This document shows positions 1 to 7,551 of a stretch of 64,000 nucleotides of DNA, in pieces. Location: the NCBI GenBank assembly GCA_002973575.1, contig PVEQ01000014.1:37839-101838 (forward strand), written 5' to 3'. The stretch's first letter is position 1, and every line of letters begins with the position of its first letter. This stretch comes from Sediminibacterium magnilacihabitans (GTDB lineage: Bacteria; Bacteroidota; Bacteroidia; Chitinophagales; Chitinophagaceae). The position numbers and the translations under genes are program-made. The notes below the pieces were generated by a model, which did not search any database, was not told where the DNA came from, and worked only from the letters and a program-made list of their open reading frames with translations.

Positions 1-2
1 CC

Positions 3-782
3 ACGGCCACGGAAGCCGAATGGGAAGCTGCCATCCGGCCCAATACAAAGATGATCTACCTTGAAACGCCCACCAACCCGGGGCTTGACATACTGGACCT
101 GGAAATGATCGGCAAATTGGCTAAAAAGCACAAGATCATCCTGAACGTGGATAATTGCTTCGCTACCCCGGTGGCTCAACAGCCCATTGCCTATGGCGCT
201 GATCTTGTGGTGCATTCCGCCACCAAGTGGCTCGACGGACAGGGACGCGTTTTGGGTGGTGTGGTAGTTGGCCGCAAAGATCTGATCAAGGATATTTATC
301 TTTTTTGCCGCAGTACCGGCCCCGCCCTCTCTCCTTTCAATGCATGGGTATTGAGCCGCAGCATGGAAACGCTCGAAGTGCGCATGGAACGTCATGCAGC
401 CAATGCACACTATATCGCAGAAAAGCTGGAGAAACATCCGAAGCTAAGCTGGCTCAAATATCCTTTCCTTAAGAGCCATCCGCAGCATGCAATTGCTGTA
501 AAGCAAATGCAGAACGGTGGCGGGATCGTCTGTTTTGAACTAAAAGGAGGCATTGAAGCAGGCCGCAAGTTCCTTGATGCGCTCGATATTTTATCATTGA
601 CTGCCAACCTCGGCGATACACGCAGCATTGCTTCACATCCTGCGAGCACCACGCATGCCAAGCTTAGCGAAGAAGAAAGGCAGGCTGTGAATATTACGCC
701 CGGACTGATCCGCATCAGCGTTGGCCTTGAGCACAAAGACGATATCCTCGAGGATATTTTGCAGGCATTGGAAAAATGCTGA
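3..782 (+). CDS. metZ: O-succinylhomoserine sulfhydrylase / cystathionine synthase family, 5' partial
   Basis: PLP-dependent Cys/Met metabolism enzyme, cytosolic, joining sulfide or cysteine to an activated homoserine in methionine synthesis. The frame is open to the window edge, so about 260 codons are visible and roughly the first third of a ~390-residue family member is missing. Seen: the DNCFATP segment, whose Asp contacts the PLP ring nitrogen, and HSATKWLDGQG with the Schiff-base lysine (codon 225-227). The Gly-rich KWLDGQGRVLGG run is typical of MetZ rather than MetB. The C-terminal substrate-binding domain is complete (SIASHPAST, GLIRISVGLE). Direct sulfhydrylation (MetZ) is preferred over cystathionine synthesis, but this rests on one motif. 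The gene converges on the GH130 gene with a 22-base gap. Confidence 0.85.
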   Translation, partial: TATEAEWEAAIRPNTKMIYLETPTNPGLDILDLEMIGKLAKKHKIILNVDNCFATPVAQQPIAYGADLVVHSATKWLDGQGRVLGGVVVGRKDLIKDIYLFCRSTGPALSPFNAWVLSRSMETLEVRMERHAANAHYIAEKLEKHPKLSWLKYPFLKSHPQHAIAVKQMQNGGGIVCFELKGGIEAGRKFLDALDILSLTANLGDTRSIASHPASTTHAKLSEEERQAVNITPGLIRISVGLEHKDDILEDILQALEKC

Positions 783-804
783 TGCATAGGAATTACGTGC
801 ACAA

Positions 805-1977
805 TTAATAACCGGACCTGGCCACTGCTATTTTGGAATCGGCCGTGCCATAATACAGAAACCACTGGTTATGGAATTGAGCCAATCCCTCTAAAAAACA
901 TACCCGGTTTACCTGGCCATTGATTTCATAAGGTTTATCGGGGTGCATGAAATGATGCGACAACCTTTTGTTCAATTGCAAAGGGTTGTCTTTATTTAGT
1001 AATGCCTGTCCTGCTGCATAAGTGCCTTCAGGCAAACTCGTATCGCCGATGGCCGGAATATTGCGGCTGTTATAGATCAGCAAAATGCCGCTGTCTGTAA
1101 GCATGGCAGGTGGGCCGGATTCTACAAGATCGCAGTCGAATTTACCATCGCGTGTAGCCACCACAATTTTTAACCGTGGCGTTTGTTTCGCTTCTCCCTT
1201 TAAAGGAGCCGAAGGTTGTTCACCAGCAGCCATTTCAACAGGAGTCCAGTGAACCAGGTCATCTGAAGTAGCTGCATAAATGAATTTATCGCCCCAATAC
1301 ATCCAATATTTACCATGAATCTTTGTTGCGATGATCTTTCCTTTTGTGTAACGTGATACAATGGATCCCGATTTCGACCATGCATTCAGGTACCTACCCT
1401 CATAAGCGGTTGCAAAAGCCGGTCCCTGTTTGGTCCAATGCAGCAAATCATTTGAAACCGCGACCATTAACCTGGCTGTTTTGCCATCGAAAGCAGTGTA
1501 CGTCATATAATACATGCCTTTATCATCTTCTATGATCCTGGGATCTTCGCAGCCTCCTTCCCATTCATATTGTTGATAGGCATCTTTATCTGGATACAGT
1601 ACCGGTGTGGCCAATCTGGTAAAATGCACGGCATCGGTACTGTATGCCAATCCAATGCGGGAAGTGCCGCCGGGCAATCCGATCTTGTCCTGCGCACGAT
1701 AGAGCATGTATACGGTATCATTGCGCACTACAATGGCAGGATTGAATACATCTTTTTCTTCCCAAAAGATTTGTTGTTGACGTATGGGATCAATGAACCG
1801 GCCGGTACCTGGCACCAGCACCGGATTAACACTATCGAGTTTTTCGAAACCTAACAACGCCCAGGAACTGTCTGACACCGGCGCTGTTGTTTTTTTACCT
1901 GGCATTTGGCAAGCTGCTCCCAAAAGAAGTCCGCATCCGATTATCCAGGAAAGCCTTCTTGAATCACTGCTTTTCAT
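805..1977 (-). CDS. GH130-like glycosidase/phosphorylase, lipoprotein
   Basis: Predicted five-bladed beta-propeller of the GH130 type, a family of phosphorylases and hydrolases acting on mannosides and related beta-glycans. An in-frame TTG six bases upstream was not chosen because the ATG at 1977 begins a normal lipoprotein signal: basic start, hydrophobic run and LGAAC lipobox, Cys23. Seen: YRAQ at about residue 93, GGCEDPRI at 141-148 (the Asp of the EDPR block is the family's general acid), ESGPP at 286-290 and YYGTADSKIAVA near the C-terminus. The length of 390 residues is normal. It is the last gene of a minus-strand trio with the ThuA and YdjC genes (gaps of 16 and 8 bases), which suggests degradation of a substituted plant or microbial glycan at the cell surface. 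Hydrolase versus phosphorylase cannot be decided; a surface lipoprotein favours hydrolase. Confidence 0.8.
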   Translation of the reverse strand: MKSSDSRRLSWIIGCGLLLGAACQMPGKKTTAPVSDSSWALLGFEKLDSVNPVLVPGTGRFIDPIRQQQIFWEEKDVFNPAIVVRNDTVYMLYRAQDKIGLPGGTSRIGLAYSTDAVHFTRLATPVLYPDKDAYQQYEWEGGCEDPRIIEDDKGMYYMTYTAFDGKTARLMVAVSNDLLHWTKQGPAFATAYEGRYLNAWSKSGSIVSRYTKGKIIATKIHGKYWMYWGDKFIYAATSDDLVHWTPVEMAAGEQPSAPLKGEAKQTPRLKIVVATRDGKFDCDLVESGPPAMLTDSGILLIYNSRNIPAIGDTSLPEGTYAAGQALLNKDNPLQLNKRLSHHFMHPDKPYEINGQVNRVCFLEGLAQFHNQWFLYYGTADSKIAVARSGY

Positions 1978-1993
1978 GTACAAGGATTGATCT

Positions 1994-2719
1994 CTATTTT
2001 TTCATTACCGATGCAATGCCTCCGTACAAATGTTGCAGGTACAATGGATCTTCATAGGATTCGTCGGTATGGCCCAACTCTGTATAAAAAGCATGTCCTC
2101 CATCGAAATCATGATACCATGCCATTGGATGGAGATCGCCGTTTTCTCCTCCTGTATAAGATTTTTCATCGATAGTGATCAGTATGTGCAGGTTGGGTTG
2201 TATGCTCTTGAAATTATACCATTCGTCTTTACGCTTCCACTCTGCCGGTAAATGTTTGGTAGAAAGATGCGAATGATCTACAATATGGAGCACAGCTTCC
2301 TGTTGCTTGGGGTGACTCTTAAAATAGGCTCCTACCAGTTGATTATACCAAGGCCAGTCGTATTCGGTATCGGTGGCTGCATGCACACCTACAAAACCTC
2401 CACCTGAACGGATGTATTGTTCAAAAGCAGTTTGTTGTTCATCGTTCAGCACATCCCCTGTGGTGCTCAGGAAGATCACTGCTGCATATTTCTTCAGGTT
2501 ATCGGCAGTGAACAGGTTGGCATCGGTAGTAGTATCCACATCGAAATGATGTTCTTTTCCCAATTGCTGTATTGCTGCGAGTCCCTTGGGTATGGAAGCA
2601 TGATGGTATTTTACGGTACGCGCAAACACCAATACTTTCGGTGTTTTCTTAAAATTGATGAAAGACAAACTGATCAGCGCCAGTAAAGCAAGGCAAGACG
2701 ATAATAATAACTTTTTCAT
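1994..2719 (-). CDS. ThuA-like domain protein, exported
   Basis: ThuA family protein (class I glutamine amidotransferase-like fold) found in many Bacteroidota sugar loci. The family is linked to trehalose and other disaccharide use, but its exact chemistry is unsettled. Seen: N-terminal signal peptide (MKKLLLSSCLALLALISL), the opening strand PKVLVFARTVKYHHASIP, GGGFVGVHAATDTEYDWPWY and the conserved HPMAWYHDFDGGHAFYTELGHTDESY block. The protein has 241 residues, the size of a single ThuA domain with no added DUF1080 or cytochrome domain. It starts 8 bases after the YdjC gene stops, so the two are probably co-transcribed and translationally close. The signal peptide places it in the periplasm. 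Confidence 0.85.
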   Translation of the reverse strand: MKKLLLSSCLALLALISLSFINFKKTPKVLVFARTVKYHHASIPKGLAAIQQLGKEHHFDVDTTTDANLFTADNLKKYAAVIFLSTTGDVLNDEQQTAFEQYIRSGGGFVGVHAATDTEYDWPWYNQLVGAYFKSHPKQQEAVLHIVDHSHLSTKHLPAEWKRKDEWYNFKSIQPNLHILITIDEKSYTGGENGDLHPMAWYHDFDGGHAFYTELGHTDESYEDPLYLQHLYGGIASVMKK

Positions 2720-2727
2720 GATGATGG

Positions 2728-3744
2728 TTATGGATTGGTTCTGTTTAATTTTTCTCTTCTTTCTTTGACTTCCCGCCAGGTAGTAAGTATGATACCTTCA
2801 TCCCGGATCGCTTTTTTCAATGCCGGGTCTAGCATCGCCAGCATATCGCCCCGGCGAACGGGACCTGAATCGGAAATATACGGAAACACTTCTGTAGTAG
2901 CGGTACAATGCATGATCATCATGGTAAGTCCGGGTAGCAATGAACGGATACCTTTGATGTATTGCTGTGTTTTAAACGCTTGTATTTTGGCATCATCGCC
3001 CTGCAATTCCTGTGGAATTTTATCGCCATAACTGCCGTTGTGCAGGTCATCCAGCACGGGTAGTCCGCTGGCCCAAAGCATTTTACCTGCCTGCCGCATT
3101 TGTTGTAATAACGCATCGGATCCCTGTGCCTGTTCACTGATCAGTTTCGCATGACCTCCGGGCACCATAACAGGAATATGGTTCCTGATGCCCAATTCTA
3201 TGTATTGTTGTGCGAAATCCGGTTTGGCCAGTAATGTTCCCATGTGTGTATCGAGATGTGTAGGTTCAAAACCCATGTTGCGGGCTCTTTCCAGCTGTGC
3301 GGCAATTTCTGTTCCTACTTCCGCTGCACTCGCGTGTTGTACCACTGCTGCAACAGAAGGCCAGAGCGCGCCTTCCCCATCTACCAGTCCGGGCGTGACC
3401 TTCTTTCCCGAAAGCGGTCCCCACCGGTAACCCTTCCATTCTGCCGTAAGTGTGAGGTGTAATCCTACATCCAGCTTCGGATGTTCTTTGTAATAATGCA
3501 CAAAGGCCGGAACCCAGGGACAAGGCATCATTACACTACAGGAAGTAGCGATGCCTTCTGTCATGGCTTTGATGGCTCCTTCATTGGAATCATACGACAT
3601 GCCTACATCATCTACGTGTAAGATGAGTACCCTGGCTCCTTTGGGGAAGCCTAGTTTTTCAGCGTAAGTACTATCGGGCTGTTGTGCGGCAACAGCCATA
3701 CAAACCATACAGGCTGCCGCAAACACAAGCAATCGTTTTTTCAT
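2728..3744 (-). CDS. YdjC/ChbG-type carbohydrate deacetylase, exported
   Basis: Member of the YdjC (ChbG) family of metal-dependent deacetylases that remove acetyl groups from chito-oligosaccharides and related acetylated sugars. Seen: signal peptide (MKKRLLVFAAACMVCMAVAAQ), HVDDVGMS with the Asp-Asp metal pair, DVGLHLTLT with a metal-ligand His, and PTHLDTHMG with a further His. The 338 residues exceed the ~250 of E. coli ChbG; part of the excess is the signal peptide. It is the first gene of the minus-strand trio and is divergent from the permease gene across 116 bases. The signal peptide implies periplasmic action, unlike cytosolic ChbG. The acetylated substrate is unknown. Confidence 0.82.
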   Translation of the reverse strand: MKKRLLVFAAACMVCMAVAAQQPDSTYAEKLGFPKGARVLILHVDDVGMSYDSNEGAIKAMTEGIATSCSVMMPCPWVPAFVHYYKEHPKLDVGLHLTLTAEWKGYRWGPLSGKKVTPGLVDGEGALWPSVAAVVQHASAAEVGTEIAAQLERARNMGFEPTHLDTHMGTLLAKPDFAQQYIELGIRNHIPVMVPGGHAKLISEQAQGSDALLQQMRQAGKMLWASGLPVLDDLHNGSYGDKIPQELQGDDAKIQAFKTQQYIKGIRSLLPGLTMMIMHCTATTEVFPYISDSGPVRRGDMLAMLDPALKKAIRDEGIILTTWREVKERREKLNRTNP

Positions 3745-3860
3745 GGATGGGGTTTGATATCAAGAAATAATCGTGATGGGTTAACTTTTACTTGTCAATT
3801 ATCCCTATATTGAACACGCACAAAATACCGTTAAACACGGATTAAATCTAACGAAAGAAA

Positions 3861-5048
3861 ATGAAAAACAGAACTGGTTTCCTGCTGGCCATTATGATGT
3901 TCTTCGAATATTTTATCTGGGGCGCCTGGTATGTGACCATGGGCACTTATATGGGCGAACATTTACACGCCAGTGGCTTCCAAATCGGCGCTGCTTACAG
4001 TGCACTGGCCATTGCCACCATGATCTCTCCTTTTTTTGTGGGATTGATAGCCGACCGCTTCTTTGCCGCACAACGCATCATGGGTGTATTGCACCTGGTT
4101 GGCGGTGCGCTGCTGTTCCTGGCCACCAAAATAGAAAACAACGATGCTTTTTATTGGATCATCCTGGCCTATTCCCTGCTCTACATGCCTACCATTGCGC
4201 TGAGCAATAACGTAGCTTTCACACAAATGAACAATCCCGGCAAACAATTTCCCTGGATAAGGGTATTCGGTACGCTGGGCTGGATCGTAGCCGGCCTCTT
4301 CATTGGCAAACTGGGTATCGAAAAAACATCGTCCACTTTTTATATGGCAGCGGCCGTATCTGCCGGATTGGGCCTGTTCAGTTTCGTGTTGCCCCATACG
4401 CCACCCAAAGCGGCGAGCGACAATGTTACCGCATCCAAAGCGCTGGGAGCAGCCGCTTTTGTATTATTCAGGAACAGACCTTACCTCATCTTTTTCATTG
4501 CTGCCATATTGGTGTGTATTCCGCTTTCTTTTTATTATGGTTTTGCCAATCCGTTCCTCAACGATATCGGGTTTTCGAATGCGGCGGGTAAAATGACACT
4601 CGGACAGGTATCGGAAGCTGTTTTCATATTAGCCATCCCTTTTTTATTCAACCGCATTGGTGTAAAAAAAATGATCCTGCTGGGCATGACAGCCTGGATA
4701 CTGCGCTATCTCTGTTTTGCTTATGGCAATATCGATACCGGCGCCTGGATGTTGTATGCCGGTATTATACTGCACGGCGTTTGCTATGATTTCTTTTTTG
4801 TTACCGGTTATATGTATACCGAGAAAAAAGCAGGTGAAAAAATCAAGAATGCCGCGCAGGGGCTGTTTACCTTTGCTACATACGGATTGGGCATGTTCAT
4901 CGGCACCGGTTTTAGCGGGTATATTGTAGACCGGCATAAGAATGGCGAACTGCATAACTGGCAACAAATCTGGTTTGTGCCTGCCTATATTGCCATGGGC
5001 GTATTGCTGTATTTTATTTTATTCTTCAAAGAAAAAAAGGAAGCCTGA
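3861..5048 (+). CDS. Nucleoside:H+ symporter family MFS permease
   Basis: Inner-membrane major facilitator transporter of the NHS type (NupG/XapB-like). Seen: about 12 hydrophobic segments over 395 residues, the family opening with an aromatic-rich first helix (MMFFEYFIWGAWYVTMG), the helix 2-3 loop GLIADRFFAAQRIMGVLHL, and a basic C-terminal tail. In Bacteroidota these permeases often sit beside Gfo/Idh/MocA oxidoreductases and TIM-barrel isomerases, where they probably import sugars or sugar derivatives rather than nucleosides. Here the next gene, 33 bases downstream, is such an oxidoreductase. It heads a three-gene plus-strand unit. The substrate is inferred from context only. Confidence 0.82.
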   Translation: MKNRTGFLLAIMMFFEYFIWGAWYVTMGTYMGEHLHASGFQIGAAYSALAIATMISPFFVGLIADRFFAAQRIMGVLHLVGGALLFLATKIENNDAFYWIILAYSLLYMPTIALSNNVAFTQMNNPGKQFPWIRVFGTLGWIVAGLFIGKLGIEKTSSTFYMAAAVSAGLGLFSFVLPHTPPKAASDNVTASKALGAAAFVLFRNRPYLIFFIAAILVCIPLSFYYGFANPFLNDIGFSNAAGKMTLGQVSEAVFILAIPFLFNRIGVKKMILLGMTAWILRYLCFAYGNIDTGAWMLYAGIILHGVCYDFFFVTGYMYTEKKAGEKIKNAAQGLFTFATYGLGMFIGTGFSGYIVDRHKNGELHNWQQIWFVPAYIAMGVLLYFILFFKEKKEA

Positions 5049-5081
5049 TCTTCCTGATTTAAAAACGATAAATACTAAGAG

Positions 5082-6275
5082 ATGAAAAGAATTGCCATGC
5101 TTGGCTCGGGGTTCATTGGCAGGTTTTATGCCGATTCCCTGCAAGGTTACAGAAGCCGGGATAAAGTGATCAGCATTTATTCCCGTCGTGAAGAAAGCGC
5201 CCGGAAATTTGCGGCAGATTATGGATGCACGCACTGGACCACGAAAATGGAAGAAGCCATTGCGCATCCCGATGTGGACATTGTATGCATCTCTTTACCC
5301 AATAACCTGCATGAAGAAGCGGTGATGTTGTGCTGCAAACACAAAAAAGCGGTAATGACCACCAAACCTCTCGGACGCAATGCCGAAGAAGCCAAGCGCA
5401 TGTTACTGGCCGTAGAAGAAGCGGGTATTTTTAATGGTTACCTGGAAGACCTGGTATACACCCCAAAATTCATCAAAGCTTCTGAGAGCGTGAAGAACGG
5501 TGCGCTTGGAAGGATATTGTGGGCCAAGTCGAGGGAAACACATCCTGGTCCGCACAGCGAATGGTTCTGGGATATTGAACAGGCAGGCGGCGGCTGTATA
5601 CTCGACCTGGGTTGTCATTGCGTGGAGATCACCCGCAGTTATATTGGCAAAGACATCAAACCCGTTGAAGTTATGTGCTGGGCCGATACACAGGTAAAAC
5701 CCATCGATGCCGAAGACCATGCCATTGGATTGGTGAAATATGAGAACGGCGCTATTGGCCAGTTTGAAGTGAGCTGGACTTTCCGCGGCGGCCTCGACCT
5801 GCGCGATGAAGTGATGGGAACCGAAGGCACCATCTGGATCAACAGTTTCCTGCGCACCGGCTTTGATATGTTCACCACCGGTAAGGGCGGCGATTATATT
5901 GCCGAGAAAGCGGAAAGCAACAGCGGCTGGTTATTTCCTGTTGGCGATGAACTGAATGAACTGGGCTATAACCACATGTTCATGGACATGTTCAATGCGA
6001 TGGAAAAGGGTGTTGCACCTAAAGAAACTTTTTACGACGGTTACGTGGTGAATGCTATTTTGGATGCAGCTTACCGCTCAGCGAAATCTAAAATATGGGA
6101 GCCGGTGAAACTGGATATCTGGCGCGGACAAACAGGATTGACCAAAGAAAGTCACCTCGTACCTTACGACGCCGAACATTACCTCATCAAAGAAGAAATG
6201 ACCCACTTCGGTGCAAAAAAATTGATTCTCAAACACAAGGAAACCGGAAAAATAACAGAAAGAACAATAGAATAA
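5082..6275 (+). CDS. Gfo/Idh/MocA family NAD(P)-dependent sugar oxidoreductase
   Basis: Cytosolic dehydrogenase of the glucose-fructose oxidoreductase/inositol dehydrogenase type. Seen: N-terminal Rossmann fold with [10 protein letters not shown] (GxGxxG), TTKPLGRN at the position of the usual EKP motif (the Lys is kept, the Glu is Thr), and [21 protein letters not shown] with the conserved DxGxH-type signature. The 397 residues are normal. There is no signal peptide, unlike the TAT-exported subfamily, so it acts on imported substrate. It lies between the permease (33-base gap) and a Dabb protein (5-base gap), suggesting oxidation of a sugar or cyclitol brought in by the permease. The substrate cannot be read from sequence. 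Confidence 0.85.
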   Translation: MKRIAMLGSGFIGRFYADSLQGYRSRDKVISIYSRREESARKFAADYGCTHWTTKMEEAIAHPDVDIVCISLPNNLHEEAVMLCCKHKKAVMTTKPLGRNAEEAKRMLLAVEEAGIFNGYLEDLVYTPKFIKASESVKNGALGRILWAKSRETHPGPHSEWFWDIEQAGGGCILDLGCHCVEITRSYIGKDIKPVEVMCWADTQVKPIDAEDHAIGLVKYENGAIGQFEVSWTFRGGLDLRDEVMGTEGTIWINSFLRTGFDMFTTGKGGDYIAEKAESNSGWLFPVGDELNELGYNHMFMDMFNAMEKGVAPKETFYDGYVVNAILDAAYRSAKSKIWEPVKLDIWRGQTGLTKESHLVPYDAEHYLIKEEMTHFGAKKLILKHKETGKITERTIE

Positions 6276-6280
6276 ATATC

Positions 6281-6601
6281 ATGCTAACACAAGACCTTTT
6301 CGTACACCATGTTTATTTCTGGCTGGGCAATCCAGTCAGCCAGGAAGATCATGCAGCGTTGCTGGCGGGCTTACAGGCATTAAGTAAAGTGCCTTCTATA
6401 CAACAATTCCATATTGGCATACCTGCAGGCACCAACCGCGACGTGATTGATACCAGTTATGCATTTTCCTGGCTGGCAATATTTGCCAACCAGGAAGATC
6501 AGGATGCCTATCAGATCGATCCGATTCATTTACACTTTATAGACACCTGCAAGCACCTCTGGAATAAAGTAGTGGTCTACGATTCTATCCAGGCGCGGTA
6601 A
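6281..6601 (+). CDS. Dabb (stress-responsive alpha/beta barrel) domain protein
   Basis: Small dimeric ferredoxin-like barrel protein of 106 residues, one Dabb domain. The ATG at 6281 was chosen because it gives the domain without extra sequence; the longer frame starting upstream lies inside the oxidoreductase gene. Seen: FVHHVYFWL at the first strand, GLQALSKVPSIQQFHIG in the middle and a final His/aromatic-rich helix (IHLHFIDTCKHLWNKVVVYD). Dabb proteins often accompany Gfo/Idh oxidoreductases in Bacteroidota sugar loci. Their role is poorly defined; some relatives are cyclases or small-molecule binding proteins. It starts 5 bases after the oxidoreductase stop, so co-translation is likely. 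Confidence 0.78.
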   Translation: MLTQDLFVHHVYFWLGNPVSQEDHAALLAGLQALSKVPSIQQFHIGIPAGTNRDVIDTSYAFSWLAIFANQEDQDAYQIDPIHLHFIDTCKHLWNKVVVYDSIQAR

Positions 6602-6610
6602 TGCATACCT

Positions 6611-6647
6611 ATTCATCAGCTGTTGTTTATTGCAACAGCTGATGAAT
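6611..6647. terminator. Perfect 15-bp inverted repeat between convergent genes
   Basis: ATTCATCAGCTGTTG at 6611-6625 is exactly repeated in inverted form at 6633-6647 with a 7-base loop. It lies between the convergent Dabb and TIM-barrel genes, and its right arm encodes the last residues of the latter. No long T-run follows on either strand, so termination or mRNA 3'-end protection is inferred from the stem and its position. Confidence 0.6.
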
Positions 6648-7550
6648 ATTACGATAGCTGGTAGCGATGTTCTCAAAAGGTTTCGGCGCGCCATCCTGTT
6701 CTACAAAGAAATATTTCATACCGGATGTATGGGCATGCGCAAAAATGCGCTTGAAATCGATGGAGCCTGTTCCTACTTCGAGTATGTGTTCGTGCGTTGC
6801 ATCGAGGTCTTTCACATGCCATAAATGGAAGCGGCCCGGATGTTGTTTGAACATTTCTACGGGATCTTTTCCTGCCTTGATGGTCCAGGCCAGGTCCAGT
6901 TCCATCTTCATTTTATCGGCATCGGTTTCTGATAACAACAGGTCATAAGGAATTACGCCATTGTGGTCTTTGAATTCCCTGTCGTGATTATGATAAGCAA
7001 ACAGCAAGCCGGCTTTCTGGGCAGCCTCTGATGTTTTATTCAACACTTCTATGGAAGTTTTGAGCTCCTCTGTTGTTTCAAACGGTGTGCTCGCACATAC
7101 CAGGTAAGTAGCGCCGCCTTCAGCAACTTCATCAACCAGCTCCTGGTAATTGTCGCGCAGGTTTCTCATCGGTGGTATGGTGATGGGTTTGCCATCTGCG
7201 CCTGTTGGCATCTTGGCGCCGGGCGGCATTTTAAAAGGAGCGCCCAGCACATGATGCGACCGCCAGTTCATGCCTTTGTCTTTAAGCATGGCAGCAAATT
7301 CTTTGGGCTTCATGCCATAATATCCGCCCTTTCTGCTGAACGCCGATTCGATCTCTTTGTAACCTACATCGGCTATTTTTTGCAAGCTGCCGGGCACATC
7401 CTGGTCTATCACACCAAAAAGTGTGAACAGTTGTAACCCTACACCAGGATATTTTTTCTTAAAATCTGCGGCCAGCATTTCCTTGTTCAGCAGCAGGCTG
7501 CCAAGCGCCAACGCAGATGTTTGTTTGAGGAAGGATCTTCTGTTGTGCAT
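6627..7550 (-). CDS. Sugar phosphate isomerase/epimerase family TIM-barrel protein, TAT-exported
   Basis: Xylose isomerase-like (AP endonuclease 2 superfamily) TIM barrel of 307 residues. Seen: a twin-arginine-type leader (NRRSFLKQTSALALGSLLL), then GVGLQLFTLFGV, the central FAYHNHDREF metal-ligand segment, MELDLAWTIKAGKDP and FHLWHVKDLD. Members of this exported group occur in Bacteroidota loci for keto-sugars and cyclitols, beside Gfo/Idh dehydrogenases. It starts one base after the GH3 glucosidase stop (both minus strand), so the two form an operon: glycoside cleavage followed by periplasmic isomerisation or lyase chemistry. The exact reaction is unknown. Its last codons overlap a perfect hairpin. 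Confidence 0.8.
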   Translation of the reverse strand: MHNRRSFLKQTSALALGSLLLNKEMLAADFKKKYPGVGLQLFTLFGVIDQDVPGSLQKIADVGYKEIESAFSRKGGYYGMKPKEFAAMLKDKGMNWRSHHVLGAPFKMPPGAKMPTGADGKPITIPPMRNLRDNYQELVDEVAEGGATYLVCASTPFETTEELKTSIEVLNKTSEAAQKAGLLFAYHNHDREFKDHNGVIPYDLLLSETDADKMKMELDLAWTIKAGKDPVEMFKQHPGRFHLWHVKDLDATHEHILEVGTGSIDFKRIFAHAHTSGMKYFFVEQDGAPKPFENIATSYRNIHQLLQ

Positions 7551-7551
7551 A

